The notes under the pieces were generated by a model that was not told where the DNA came from, ran no database searches, and saw only the letters and a list, made by a program, of their open reading frames with translations. A stretch of DNA of 14,781 nucleotides from Pseudomonadota bacterium (GTDB lineage: Bacteria; Pseudomonadota; Alphaproteobacteria; Rhizobiales; Hyphomicrobiaceae), in contig JAEZBZ010000130.1 of NCBI GenBank assembly GCA_023412745.1, positions 1-14,781 on the forward strand. The letters are read 5' to 3'. A program made the translations under genes and the position numbers. Of the stretch, positions 1-7,558 are shown piece after piece (position 1 is the stretch's first letter; the number at the start of each line of letters is the position of its first letter).

Positions 1-746
1 TCGACCGCGTGGTCGAGCTTGGCGTCGGCGCGGACGTAGGCCGGATCTTTCCCGCCGAGTTCCAACGCAACCGACGTGAACGTGCCCGCCGCCGCCCGCT
101 CGATCGCGCGACCGCCCTCGACGCTGCCGGTGAAGGTGACGTGATCGACGGCACCGGCGCCGAGCAGACGCGCGGTATCCTGGTGACTGAGCACGAGGTT
201 TTGAAACAGGCCCTTGGGCAAGCCCGCTTTGTCGAACGCCTGCTGGAAACGCTCGCCCGTCAGGATCGTCTGCGAAGCGGCCTTCAGCATCACCGCGTTG
301 CCCGCGATGAGCCCCGGCACGATCGTGTTGACCGCCGTCAAATAGGGATAGTTCCACGGCGCCACAACAAGGATTAGCCCCAGCGGATCGCGGCGGATGT
401 AGCGGGTGAAACCGTCCTTCGGTTCCGGCACGATCGGCGCCAGCGCGGTCTCGGCCAGCGCCGCCATGGTGGTCACGCGATCGGCAAGCGACCCCAGCTC
501 GCCGCCATAACGCACCGGCCGGCCCATCTGCAGCGCAAGTTCCTTCGTGACGTCCGCGTTCACGGCGCGCATTTCTTCCAGGAACCGCAGCGCCATAGCG
601 ATGCGTTCCCTAAGCGGCGCCTGCCGCCACGCCTTTTGCGCCGTCCGCGCCGCTGCCAGCGCGTTTTCGATGTCAGCGCCGCTAGCGGTGGTCCGGCGCG
701 CGACTTCGCGGCCGTCGATCGGAGACATACAGACGATTTCAGACAT
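1..746 (-). CDS. NAD(P)-dependent aldehyde dehydrogenase, C-terminal part missing (window edge)
   Basis: The N-terminal 248 residues of an aldehyde dehydrogenase are encoded here and run off the left edge, so the catalytic cysteine is not visible. Family marks that can be seen are PWNYP at residues 130-134, the cofactor-loop segment KAAS at 155-158 (this position is usually Lys-Pro), the nucleotide-binding GSVEGG at 207-212 and ELGGKDP at 229-235 with the conserved catalytic Glu229. The protein starts directly with SPIDGREV and lacks the longer N-terminal strand of betaine-aldehyde-type enzymes, which fits the shorter (about 460 residue) succinate-semialdehyde/lactaldehyde-like group. The ATG at 746 was chosen from length; it has only a weak ribosome site, and a second in-frame ATG lies six codons on. 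It is the last visible gene of the phnS-phnT-phnU-pbfA-ligase operon, 49 nt behind the ligase. Family is certain; substrate is unknown. It is distinct from the PhnY dehydrogenase in the same window. Confidence 0.88.
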   Translation of the reverse strand, partial: MSEIVCMSPIDGREVARRTTASGADIENALAAARTAQKAWRQAPLRERIAMALRFLEEMRAVNADVTKELALQMGRPVRYGGELGSLADRVTTMAALAETALAPIVPEPKDGFTRYIRRDPLGLILVVAPWNYPYLTAVNTIVPGLIAGNAVMLKAASQTILTGERFQQAFDKAGLPKGLFQNLVLSHQDTARLLGAGAVDHVTFTGSVEGGRAIERAAAGTFTSVALELGGKDPAYVRADAKLDHAV

Positions 747-773
747 GCCTATCACTCGTAATGCCGTTCCCGC

Positions 774-797
774 GATGGCGGCAACCATGCCGCCATC
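774..797 (-). other. Intercistronic stem-loop after the glutamine-synthetase-like gene
   Basis: A perfect 10-bp inverted repeat (GATGGCGGCA / TGCCGCCATC) with a 4-nt loop overlaps the stop codon of the upstream ligase gene. On the minus-strand transcript no U-run follows, so it is not a classical terminator. It may protect the 3' end of the upstream message or reduce expression of the aldehyde dehydrogenase. The repeat is seen; the role is inferred. Confidence 0.6.
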
Positions 798-2163
798 AAT
801 AGCGCTCGAAGCCGCGCATCAGCTCCCAGTCGGTGATGCGGCGGTCGTATTCGAACTGCTCCCAACGCCCGGTGTGGACGTAATGGTCGACCACTTCGCT
901 GCCCAGCGCCTCGCGCAAAAACTCCGACCCATTCAGACTGTCAATCGCCGCGCGCAGGGTTTTCGGCACTTCCGGAATGCCTTCACCAACGTAGGCGTCG
1001 CCGGAAAACGCGGGCGCCAGTTCGAGCTTCGCGTCGATGCCCGCAAGCCCCGCCGCAATCAGGGCCGCGAACGCCAGATACGGGTTGAGGTCCGCGCCGC
1101 CGATGCGGCACTCGATGCGGATCGCCTTGCTGCCCTCGCCGCACAGCCTGAAGCCGGCCGTGCGGTTATCGCGGCTCCACACTGCCTTGGTCGGCGCGAA
1201 CGTACCGGCCTGGAAGCGCTTGTAGGAATTGATGTAGGGCGCCAGGAAATAGGTGATGTCGCTGGCGTATTTCAATTGTCCGGCGACGAACGATTTCATC
1301 AGCGGCGACATGCCGTGCGCGCCGTCCTTGTCGAAGAACAGCGGCTTCTTGCCGGCCTCGTCCCATAGCGATGCATGCACGTGCGCGGACGAACCGGCCA
1401 GATCGTAGCGCCACTTCGACATGAAGGTAACCGCCTTGCCCTGCAGGTATGCCATCTCCTTGACGCCATTCTTCAGGATGACATGGCGGTCGGCCATCTC
1501 CAGCGCGTCCGTGTAGCGGACGTTGATTTCTTCCTGCCCCGGCCCCCACTCGCCCTTGGAGTTTTCGACCGGAATACCCGCAGCCTGCAGCCCCTTGCGG
1601 ATGGCGCGCATGACACCCTCCTCCTTGGTGGTCTGCAGGATGTGATAATCCTCGATGTAGCTGCCGGCGGTTTTCAGGCCGTGAAAACGCTTGTCAGCAG
1701 CGCTCTCGAAGGTTTCGTCGAACAGGTAGAATTCGAGTTCGGAAGCGAAGAACGCGCGCATCTTGCGCTCGGCCAGGCGCGCGATCTGGCGCTTCAGCAT
1801 CTGGCGCGGCGAATGCGGCACATCGTGGTGATGGTGATCCAGCACATCGCACAGCACCAGCGCGGTGCCTTCCAGCCAAGGAATGCGCCGCAGCGTCGAC
1901 AGGTCCGGCTTCATGATGAAGTCGCCGTAGCCCTTGGTCCAGCTTGCCGCCGCGTAACCTGGCACCGGCTCCATGTCGATGTCGTTGGCCAGCAGGTAGT
2001 CGCAGGCGTGCGTTTCGTCCGAGGCGCTATCGACGAAGTATTCGGCCTGGAACCGCTTGCCAATCAGGCGGCCCTGCATATCGACGAACGCGACCACAAC
2101 TGTGTCGAGTGCGCCTAGGGCAACGGCCTCCTTCAACTCATCAAAACTCAGATTACCTGCCAT
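796..2163 (-). CDS. Glutamine-synthetase-like gamma-glutamyl amine ligase
   Basis: A 455-residue member of the glutamine synthetase fold, which joins an amine to the gamma-carboxyl of glutamate using ATP. The core motifs are intact: SELEFYLF at 141-148, GPGQEEIN at 207-214, SSAHVHASL at 258-266, NSYKRF at 312-317, Arg331/Arg334 in the WSRDNRT segment, and RIECRIGGADLNPYL at 349-363. These supply the metal ligands and ATP/glutamate-binding residues of the family, so the enzyme should be active. Sequence style (MQGRLIGKR at 29-37, SPRQMLKR at 118-125) resembles the PuuA/GlnT-type gamma-glutamyl amine ligases rather than housekeeping GlnA, which also carries an adenylylation-site tyrosine loop I do not recognise here. 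It begins 42 nt after pbfA with a strong ribosome site (GGGGAGGA, 5 nt before the ATG) and precedes an aldehyde dehydrogenase. A natural run of four histidines is at 110-113. The amine substrate is unknown; an aminophosphonate is a plausible guess from context. Confidence 0.88.
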   Translation of the reverse strand: MAGNLSFDELKEAVALGALDTVVVAFVDMQGRLIGKRFQAEYFVDSASDETHACDYLLANDIDMEPVPGYAAASWTKGYGDFIMKPDLSTLRRIPWLEGTALVLCDVLDHHHHDVPHSPRQMLKRQIARLAERKMRAFFASELEFYLFDETFESAADKRFHGLKTAGSYIEDYHILQTTKEEGVMRAIRKGLQAAGIPVENSKGEWGPGQEEINVRYTDALEMADRHVILKNGVKEMAYLQGKAVTFMSKWRYDLAGSSAHVHASLWDEAGKKPLFFDKDGAHGMSPLMKSFVAGQLKYASDITYFLAPYINSYKRFQAGTFAPTKAVWSRDNRTAGFRLCGEGSKAIRIECRIGGADLNPYLAFAALIAAGLAGIDAKLELAPAFSGDAYVGEGIPEVPKTLRAAIDSLNGSEFLREALGSEVVDHYVHTGRWEQFEYDRRITDWELMRGFERY

Positions 2164-2186
2164 TGCCGTCCTCCCCAGCCGTCCCG

Positions 2187-2204
2187 CGGAGCTAGCACGC
2201 TCCG
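2187..2204 (-). other. Small intercistronic stem-loop between pbfA and the ligase gene
   Basis: A 6-bp inverted repeat (CGGAGC / GCTCCG) with a 6-nt loop lies directly after the pbfA stop codon and 10 nt before the ligase ribosome-binding site. It is short, but it has the same placement right after a stop codon as two longer stem-loops in this operon. No U-tract follows. Confidence 0.4.
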
Positions 2205-2205
2205 A

Positions 2206-3579
2206 CTATGCTTGTATCGCTGCCTCGATGATGTCCAGTGCTCGGTTCATGTCATCCGCCGTCGTGGTCAGCGGCGGGGTCAGCGTCAGAACGTTGCCCA
2301 TCGTGGTCTTGAACGATAGCCCGGCGTCGAGCGCCCGGTACATCACCGCCTCAGCCAGATCGCCATCGGGCTCCTTGCTGCCGCGATCCTTGACCAATTC
2401 GATGCCGAGCATAAGCCCGCGACCGCGCACGTCGCCGACAGCCGGCAGCCTGCGATGCATCTCGTGCATGCGCTGCATGGCAAGATCACCGACGCTCGCC
2501 GCATTCTCGACGAGCTTCTCGTCCTCGATGATCTCGATGGTGGTCAGTGCGGCCTTTGTCGTGACCGGATTTTTCTCGTGCGTGTAGTGGCCGAACGCGA
2601 ACTCGCCGGCGACGTCCAGCTCCGGCTTGGCGATGACGGCCGCTATCGGCAGGATGCCGCCGCCCAGCGCCTTGCCGACCACCATGATGTCCGGCACCAC
2701 GCCATCATGCTCGGAGGCGAACATGCGGCCGGTCTTGCCGAGGCCCATCGGGATCTCGTCGAAAATCAGCATGGTGCCATGCTTGTCGCAGGCCTCGCGC
2801 ACACGCTTCCAGAAGCCCGGCGGGGGAACATACGGCACAGCGCGGATCGGCTCGGCGATAAAGGCTGCGACATCGCCCTCGCGCTCTAGGATGTATTCGA
2901 TCATGCGGGCGCAGGCCTCGCCCGATTCCTCGGCGCTCTTCATGCCGTAGGGACAGCGATAGCTGCCGAACGGTGCCACGTGATTGGCACCCACGACCAG
3001 CGGAGCGGCCGGACCGGAGCGGAACAGCGCTTCGCCTGACAAAGCCGACGCGCCAATGCCGGCGCCGTGGAAGCTGTCCCAGAAAGACAGTGTCTTGAAG
3101 CGGCCGGTGACGGTACGGGCCAGCTTGATCGCGACCTCGTTGGCGTCCGAACCGCCGGTGGTAAACAGTACTTTCGACAGATTGCCCGGCGAAATGTCTG
3201 CCAGCTTGCGCGCCAGCGCAGCGGCTTCCGCACAGGCGTAGCGGCGCGGCGCAAACGGCAGCCTGTCCATCTGCTCGGCGATGGCCTTCTTCAGGCGCGG
3301 ATGGCCGTAGCCGATGTGATGCACGTTGTTGCCGTGGAAATCCATGTAGCGGCGGCCGGCTACGTCCTGGATCCAGATACCCTCTGCCTTGGCGATGGCG
3401 TTGAGGCACGGCGTCGAAACCGACTGGCGCAGGAAGTAGCGTTCATCCTCGGCGAGCAGGCTGCGGGTCGGCGCATCCAGTGCGCGGCTCTGCCACTCGG
3501 CGCGGCGGCTGGTGAGGTTGGTGTCGCTTTCCGATTGCGCCACCACGCGCAGGTTGGGGCTGCGGGATTTACCTTGCAT
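2206..3579 (-). CDS. pbfA: PLP-dependent class III aminotransferase homologue, probable (R)-1-hydroxy-2-aminoethylphosphonate ammonia-lyase
   Basis: A 457-residue fold-type I PLP enzyme of the class III aminotransferase family. Visible marks are the phosphate-binding TTGGSDANE at 140-148, FWDSFHGAG at 166-174, the cofactor aspartate Asp274 in LIFDEIPMG, and the Schiff-base lysine Lys303 in VVGKALGGG. Known biology: PbfA is a lyase that evolved in this family and recurs in AEP clusters; it converts (R)-1-hydroxy-2-aminoethylphosphonate to phosphonoacetaldehyde and ammonia. The position here, 9 nt behind the AEP-type permease and in a locus that also holds PhnW, PhnY and PhnA, fits that role because its product is the PhnY substrate. 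The segment FHGNNVHHIGYGHP (81-94) fits my recollection of this group, but I cannot align it. The ribosome site GGTGAGG overlaps the permease stop. Main alternative: an omega-amino acid transaminase such as PuuE, since a glutamine-synthetase-like gene and an aldehyde dehydrogenase follow. Confidence 0.78.
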   Translation of the reverse strand: MQGKSRSPNLRVVAQSESDTNLTSRRAEWQSRALDAPTRSLLAEDERYFLRQSVSTPCLNAIAKAEGIWIQDVAGRRYMDFHGNNVHHIGYGHPRLKKAIAEQMDRLPFAPRRYACAEAAALARKLADISPGNLSKVLFTTGGSDANEVAIKLARTVTGRFKTLSFWDSFHGAGIGASALSGEALFRSGPAAPLVVGANHVAPFGSYRCPYGMKSAEESGEACARMIEYILEREGDVAAFIAEPIRAVPYVPPPGFWKRVREACDKHGTMLIFDEIPMGLGKTGRMFASEHDGVVPDIMVVGKALGGGILPIAAVIAKPELDVAGEFAFGHYTHEKNPVTTKAALTTIEIIEDEKLVENAASVGDLAMQRMHEMHRRLPAVGDVRGRGLMLGIELVKDRGSKEPDGDLAEAVMYRALDAGLSFKTTMGNVLTLTPPLTTTADDMNRALDIIEAAIQA

Positions 3580-3588
3580 GAGAGAGCC

Positions 3589-5286
3589 TCACCGTTTGCG
3601 CCACGCCTGCAGCTTGTTGAACACAAGCCAGTCGAGCGCGAAATGCAGCAGCTTAACGCCGAGCGCGGTCAGAACGATCATGGTAGCCATGCCTGCAGCA
3701 CCGGCCGTGAAGCCCGCCTCGTCCATGTGAACGATGGAGACGGAAGCGAGCTTGGTCGAGGGGCCATAGAGGAAGATCACCGCCGACACGGTCGTCATCG
3801 CATTGACGAACATATAGACCGCGATGTTGACGATGGCCGGCATGCAGATCGGCACGGTGACGCGGCGGAACGTGCGCCAGAACGGCACTTTCAATGATGC
3901 CGACACGGATTCGAACTCGGGATCGATCTGCTTCAGCGCCGTCACCGCCATGATGTGCGCGGTGGTGTAGAAGTGCGCGATGGTGTTGACCGCAAGGATG
4001 ATCAGCGTGCCGTAGAAGATGTTGAGCGGGTTCCACGGCGCGTTGATGAAGAATACATAGGCGAGACCCAGCACCAGCCCCGGCACCGCCATCGGCAGCA
4101 TAGCGAGCAGATGCGCCAACGCCCGGCCGACACGGAACCCCTGCACCTTCTCAACCAGATAGGCACCCACGAATACGATCGTAGTGCCTACCAACGACGC
4201 GATTGTGGCCATCTTCACCGAGGCCCAGTACGTGTTCCAACCGTCGGGATCGAAGTTGCCGAACTGGTAGTTGTTGAAGCTGAGCGACAGGTTGTAAGGC
4301 CAGTAGGTGACAAACGACGCCCACACGGCAACGCCCAGGATCGACGCGATCAAGCTGCCGATCACACAGCAGTAGATAAAAAACCCCGCGTCCCGGCCGC
4401 GCACGGGCTTCGGTTCAAGCGGCACAGCCCGCGCAGACAGCAAGGCCACCTGCTTGCGCTGAATCAGCCGGTCGACCGCGAAGGCCAGCACCGCCGGCAC
4501 CAGCAGGATGAAGCCGACGACCGCGCCCATCTCGAAATTCTGCTGGCCGACCACCTGCTTGTAGGCGTCGGTCGCCAGCACGTTGAATTGGCCGCCGATC
4601 ACCTTGGCGATACCGAAGTCGGTGATCACCAGCGTAAACACAATGAAGCCGGCGCTGACCAGCCCGTATTTGATGCCCGGCACCGTCACCGTCCAGAACA
4701 CGCGCCAGCTCGACGTGCCAAGCGCATTAGCAGCCTCGTACAGACGGCCATCGGCGAGCGACAGCGCGGTGACGAGGATCAGCACGGCGAACGGGAAGCA
4801 ATAGAACACCTGCGCCATCAGGATGCCGATAGGGCCGTAGATCGATGCACCCATCATCCAGTCGCGCAGGAAGCCCTGGTTGCCGAAGATATAGATCAGT
4901 GAGATCGCCGAAAGCAGCGAGGGTGCGAAGATCGGCAGCAGCGCCGCCGCCATGAACACGCCCTTGAACGGCATGCAGGTTCGCGTCAGTGCGTAGGCAT
5001 AAGTGAACGCCAGCGGCAGAATGATACCGGTCGCAGTTAGCGCGACAAACAGGCTGTTCCAGATCGACTGAACCAGCGTTGGCGTTGAGAAATAGGTGAC
5101 GTAGTTGGCCAGCCCGATGAAGTCTCCGTCGGAATTCTGGAAGCTCTTCCGCAACAACAGGCCGAGCGGCAGGGCAATCGCGACAAGCAGAAACACGATC
5201 AGCAGGGAGATGCCCATCCGCATGACCACGTCTTCCCGCGACAACTGCCGGGAAACGGGCGGGGCAGGCACAGCAGCGACGGTCAT
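3589..5286 (-). CDS. phnU: Fused two-domain ABC permease for 2-aminoethylphosphonate
   Basis: A 565-residue inner-membrane permease made of two binding-protein-dependent transport domains in one chain. The first has hydrophobic segments from about residue 23 to 270 and an EAA-type loop at 184-203 (EAANALGTS...); the second runs from about 302 to 555 with its loop at 457-480 (FESVSASLKVPFW...). The polar stretch near 272-300 joins them. This layout, about 550 residues, is typical of the iron/AEP-type transporters annotated as putative AEP permease subunit (the PhnU2 family, as I recall it), and replaces separate phnU and phnV genes. Start and stop of neighbouring genes overlap as ATGA with the ATPase, which indicates translational coupling. 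The loops should dock on the ATPase encoded just upstream. Fold and transporter role are clear; substrate is inferred from neighbours. Confidence 0.88.
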   Translation of the reverse strand: MTVAAVPAPPVSRQLSREDVVMRMGISLLIVFLLVAIALPLGLLLRKSFQNSDGDFIGLANYVTYFSTPTLVQSIWNSLFVALTATGIILPLAFTYAYALTRTCMPFKGVFMAAALLPIFAPSLLSAISLIYIFGNQGFLRDWMMGASIYGPIGILMAQVFYCFPFAVLILVTALSLADGRLYEAANALGTSSWRVFWTVTVPGIKYGLVSAGFIVFTLVITDFGIAKVIGGQFNVLATDAYKQVVGQQNFEMGAVVGFILLVPAVLAFAVDRLIQRKQVALLSARAVPLEPKPVRGRDAGFFIYCCVIGSLIASILGVAVWASFVTYWPYNLSLSFNNYQFGNFDPDGWNTYWASVKMATIASLVGTTIVFVGAYLVEKVQGFRVGRALAHLLAMLPMAVPGLVLGLAYVFFINAPWNPLNIFYGTLIILAVNTIAHFYTTAHIMAVTALKQIDPEFESVSASLKVPFWRTFRRVTVPICMPAIVNIAVYMFVNAMTTVSAVIFLYGPSTKLASVSIVHMDEAGFTAGAAGMATMIVLTALGVKLLHFALDWLVFNKLQAWRKR

Positions 5287-6422
5287 GCGTTGCTTGCTCC
5301 GTCACGCGCGAAGATGCGCAGCGACTCGTGCGGCAGAACCAGGGTCAGCGACTGCCCCTCGGTGATGGCCAGGTCGCGCATGGCGTTGGCGGAGAAATCG
5401 GCGACCAGTTTGACATCATGCGCGGTATCGAGCGCCAGCGTCGCCCGGCAGAACGCGCCAAGATAGTCGAGCACAACCACGGTCGCCGCCAGCTGGTTCG
5501 GCGTATCCGGAGCGATGCCGCGGACGCGGATTTCTTCCGGCCTGAGCCCCAGGGTGACGGCAGCGCCGGTGCGGAAGCGCACGGCGCCGGCACATTGCAA
5601 CATGACATCACCGATGCGGACGCGATCCGGTCCGGCGATCTCGGCTTCGAGGAAGTTCATGGTTCCGACGAAGTCGGCAACGAACGCGGTTGAGGGTCGG
5701 GCATAGATCTCGGACGGTGTGCCGACCTGCTCGATCACACCATGATTCATCACCACGATGCGGTCGGCCATGGCCAGGGCCTCTTCCTGATCGTGCGTCA
5801 CCAGAATGGTCGTGACGCCGAGGCGTCGCTGCAGGCCCTTGATCTCATCGCGCAGGCGTACACGCACGCGCGCATCGAGCGCCGACAGTGGCTCGTCGAG
5901 CAACAGCAGGGACGGGGATGTGGCCAGCGCGCGGGCCAGAGCAACACGCTGCTGCTGACCGCCCGACAACTGCGCGGGATACTTGCTTCCCTGATCCGGC
6001 AGGCCAACCAGCGCCAGCAATTCCTCAACACGGGCGTTGATCTGCGTACGCGGCATGCGGCGGTTGACCAGGCCGTAGCCGATGTTGGCGTTCACCGACA
6101 GGTTCGGGAACAACGCATAGGATTGAAACACGATGCCGAAGTCGCGGGCGGACGGTGGCAGGCCTGAAACGTCCTTGCCGCCCATCTCGATCACGCCCTC
6201 ATCCTGCACGTCGAGGCCTGCGACGGCGCGCAGCAACGTAGTCTTGCCGCATCCCGATGGTCCGAGGAAGCAGATCAGCTCACCTTCCATTACATCCAGT
6301 GATACGCCCTTCAAAGCTGCGAAACCGCCGAACCGTTTAGTCAAATCGCGGATGCTGAGATGCACGCGCTTGTCGGCGTCGGTGGCTGCCGGGGACGGTG
6401 TGCGTTGCAGCGTCTGCAGCAT
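5283..6422 (-). CDS. phnT: ABC transporter ATP-binding protein for 2-aminoethylphosphonate
   Basis: The cytoplasmic ATPase of the AEP importer. All nucleotide-binding elements are present; numbering from the longest possible start they are Walker A GPSGCGKTT at 60-68, Q-loop Gln106, signature LSGGQQQ at 158-164, Walker B LLLLDEP at 178-184 and switch His216. Residues from about 265 to the end form a regulatory TOBE-like domain, as in the spermidine/iron/phosphonate importer group. Two starts are possible: the ATG at 6440 has no ribosome site and sits directly after a strong stem-loop, whereas the ATG at 6422 is preceded by AAAGGA at a 9-nt spacing, so I chose 6422 (379 residues). It overlaps the permease by the ATGA arrangement. 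The ATPase family is certain; substrate follows from the adjacent binding protein, permease and phn genes. Confidence 0.92.
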   Translation of the reverse strand: MLQTLQRTPSPAATDADKRVHLSIRDLTKRFGGFAALKGVSLDVMEGELICFLGPSGCGKTTLLRAVAGLDVQDEGVIEMGGKDVSGLPPSARDFGIVFQSYALFPNLSVNANIGYGLVNRRMPRTQINARVEELLALVGLPDQGSKYPAQLSGGQQQRVALARALATSPSLLLLDEPLSALDARVRVRLRDEIKGLQRRLGVTTILVTHDQEEALAMADRIVVMNHGVIEQVGTPSEIYARPSTAFVADFVGTMNFLEAEIAGPDRVRIGDVMLQCAGAVRFRTGAAVTLGLRPEEIRVRGIAPDTPNQLAATVVVLDYLGAFCRATLALDTAHDVKLVADFSANAMRDLAITEGQSLTLVLPHESLRIFARDGASNA

Positions 6423-6431
6423 CGAGGAAAT

Positions 6432-6437
6432 TCCTTT
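6432..6437 (-). promoter_or_regulatory. Ribosome-binding site that favours the 6422 start of phnT
   Basis: AAAGGA ends 9 nt before the ATG at 6422. The earlier in-frame ATG at 6440 overlaps this region and has no purine-rich site of its own, being preceded by the U-rich flank of a hairpin. Confidence 0.6.
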
Positions 6438-6451
6438 CATGGAACATGAAA

Positions 6452-6475
6452 ACGGCCGCTGAATACAGCGGCCGT
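6452..6475 (-). other. Strong stem-loop between binding-protein and ATPase genes (attenuator or mRNA-stability element)
   Basis: A perfect 10-bp inverted repeat (ACGGCCGCTG / CAGCGGCCGT) with a 4-nt loop lies 13 nt after the phnS stop codon. On the transcript it is followed by UUUUC, which looks like a weak, leaky intrinsic terminator. Such elements after periplasmic binding-protein genes are known to hold the binding protein in excess over the membrane components, either by protecting the upstream message or by partial termination. The structure is seen; that use here is inferred. Confidence 0.7.
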
Positions 6476-6488
6476 CTGTAATGCGTGA

Positions 6489-7523
6489 TCAGTTCTTCGG
6501 AGCAGCCTTGCTCTCGTAGCGCTTCGACCACTCCTTCAGGATGCGGTCGCGGTTTTCGGCCATCCAGGCGAAGTCGTTCTTGATCAAACGCTCCTCGGCT
6601 TCCTTCGGATAGTTCGGCGGATAGGATCCGGCACCCGGATAAGCGACAACTGCGTAGGTCTTGGAATAGAGTTCGTTGGCGGCCTTGGTGGCGCCCCAGT
6701 CCGCAACCTTCTTGGCCAGTTCAAGGTTCTTCGAGCCCTTTACGATGGCCGTAGCTTCCATTTCCCAGCCAGTGCCTTCCTTCGGAACCACGACCTCAAG
6801 CGGAGCGCCCTTGGTCTTTTCCGAGGCTCCTCGCATGTCGAGCGCTACGCCAGCAACGCGCTCGCCGCGGGCTGCCTGCACGCACGGTGCACTACCGGAG
6901 TGGGTATAGACGGCCATGTTCTCATGCAGCGCGTCCATGAACTTCCAGCCGCCTTCCTCGCCCATCATCAGCAGCCACGCGCCGACCATCAGGTAGCCCG
7001 TGCCGGAAGACGCCGGATGCGGCATGACAAGCTTGCCCTTGTATTCGGGAGCCGTCAGGTCTTTCCAGCTGGTCGGAGCCTTTATGTTGGCTTTGCCAGC
7101 TTCTGCCGTGTTGAAGCAGATCACGCCAACGTAAGCGTCCATGCCGGTCCAGGTGTAGTTGTTGTCCTGGTCACGGAACACCGGCTTCAGCGCATCGACG
7201 CCGGCCGGCTTATAAGTCTCGAGCAGGCCAGCCTTCTCGAACACCAGCAGCGAGGTCGCCGCCAGGCCCATCACGAGATCCGCGCGCGGATTGTCCTTCT
7301 CGGCCAGGAAACGCGCTGTGATCACGCCCGTCGAGTCGCGAACCCAGACGACCTCAACCGCAGGCACCGCGGCTTCGATTGCCGACTTGAACGGGGCCAA
7401 CTGATCGTTCTCGAGCGCCGTGTAGATCGTCAGCTTGGTGCGCTGTGCGAAGCTCGGCGTCGCCGCCAGGCTCAGCGCTGCGCAGGCCGCAAACGCCATT
7501 CCGAAGTACTTCCTAATCGTCAT
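6489..7523 (-). CDS. phnS: Periplasmic 2-aminoethylphosphonate-binding protein of the ABC importer
   Basis: An extracellular solute-binding protein of the iron(III)/AEP-binding type. From the chosen start it has 344 residues: a signal peptide (basic MTIRKYF, hydrophobic core, ATPSFA) probably cleaved after residue 26, then a mature two-lobe domain beginning QRTKLTIYTALEND. Segments typical of this family include YVGVICFNT at 131-139, SSGTGY at 172-177 and the YTHSGSAPC segment at 206-214. An in-frame ATG ten codons upstream (7553) is less likely because GGAGGGAG lies inside that extension, 7 nt before the ATG at 7523. It is first in its operon, behind a Pho-box-like site and a leader hairpin, and is separated from the ATPase gene by a strong stem-loop that would favour its excess. 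The binding-protein role is certain; AEP specificity is inferred from family resemblance and neighbours. Confidence 0.9.
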   Translation of the reverse strand: MTIRKYFGMAFAACAALSLAATPSFAQRTKLTIYTALENDQLAPFKSAIEAAVPAVEVVWVRDSTGVITARFLAEKDNPRADLVMGLAATSLLVFEKAGLLETYKPAGVDALKPVFRDQDNNYTWTGMDAYVGVICFNTAEAGKANIKAPTSWKDLTAPEYKGKLVMPHPASSGTGYLMVGAWLLMMGEEGGWKFMDALHENMAVYTHSGSAPCVQAARGERVAGVALDMRGASEKTKGAPLEVVVPKEGTGWEMEATAIVKGSKNLELAKKVADWGATKAANELYSKTYAVVAYPGAGSYPPNYPKEAEERLIKNDFAWMAENRDRILKEWSKRYESKAAPKN

Positions 7524-7530
7524 CGTGTTA

Positions 7531-7538
7531 CTCCCTCC
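7531..7538 (-). promoter_or_regulatory. Ribosome-binding site that sets the phnS start at 7523
   Basis: GGAGGGAG lies 7 nt before the ATG at 7523. It falls within the coding extension implied by the alternative start at 7553, so the shorter protein, which begins right at its signal peptide, is preferred. Confidence 0.8.
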
Positions 7539-7558
7539 TTCACGTCTACTCATTCGAT

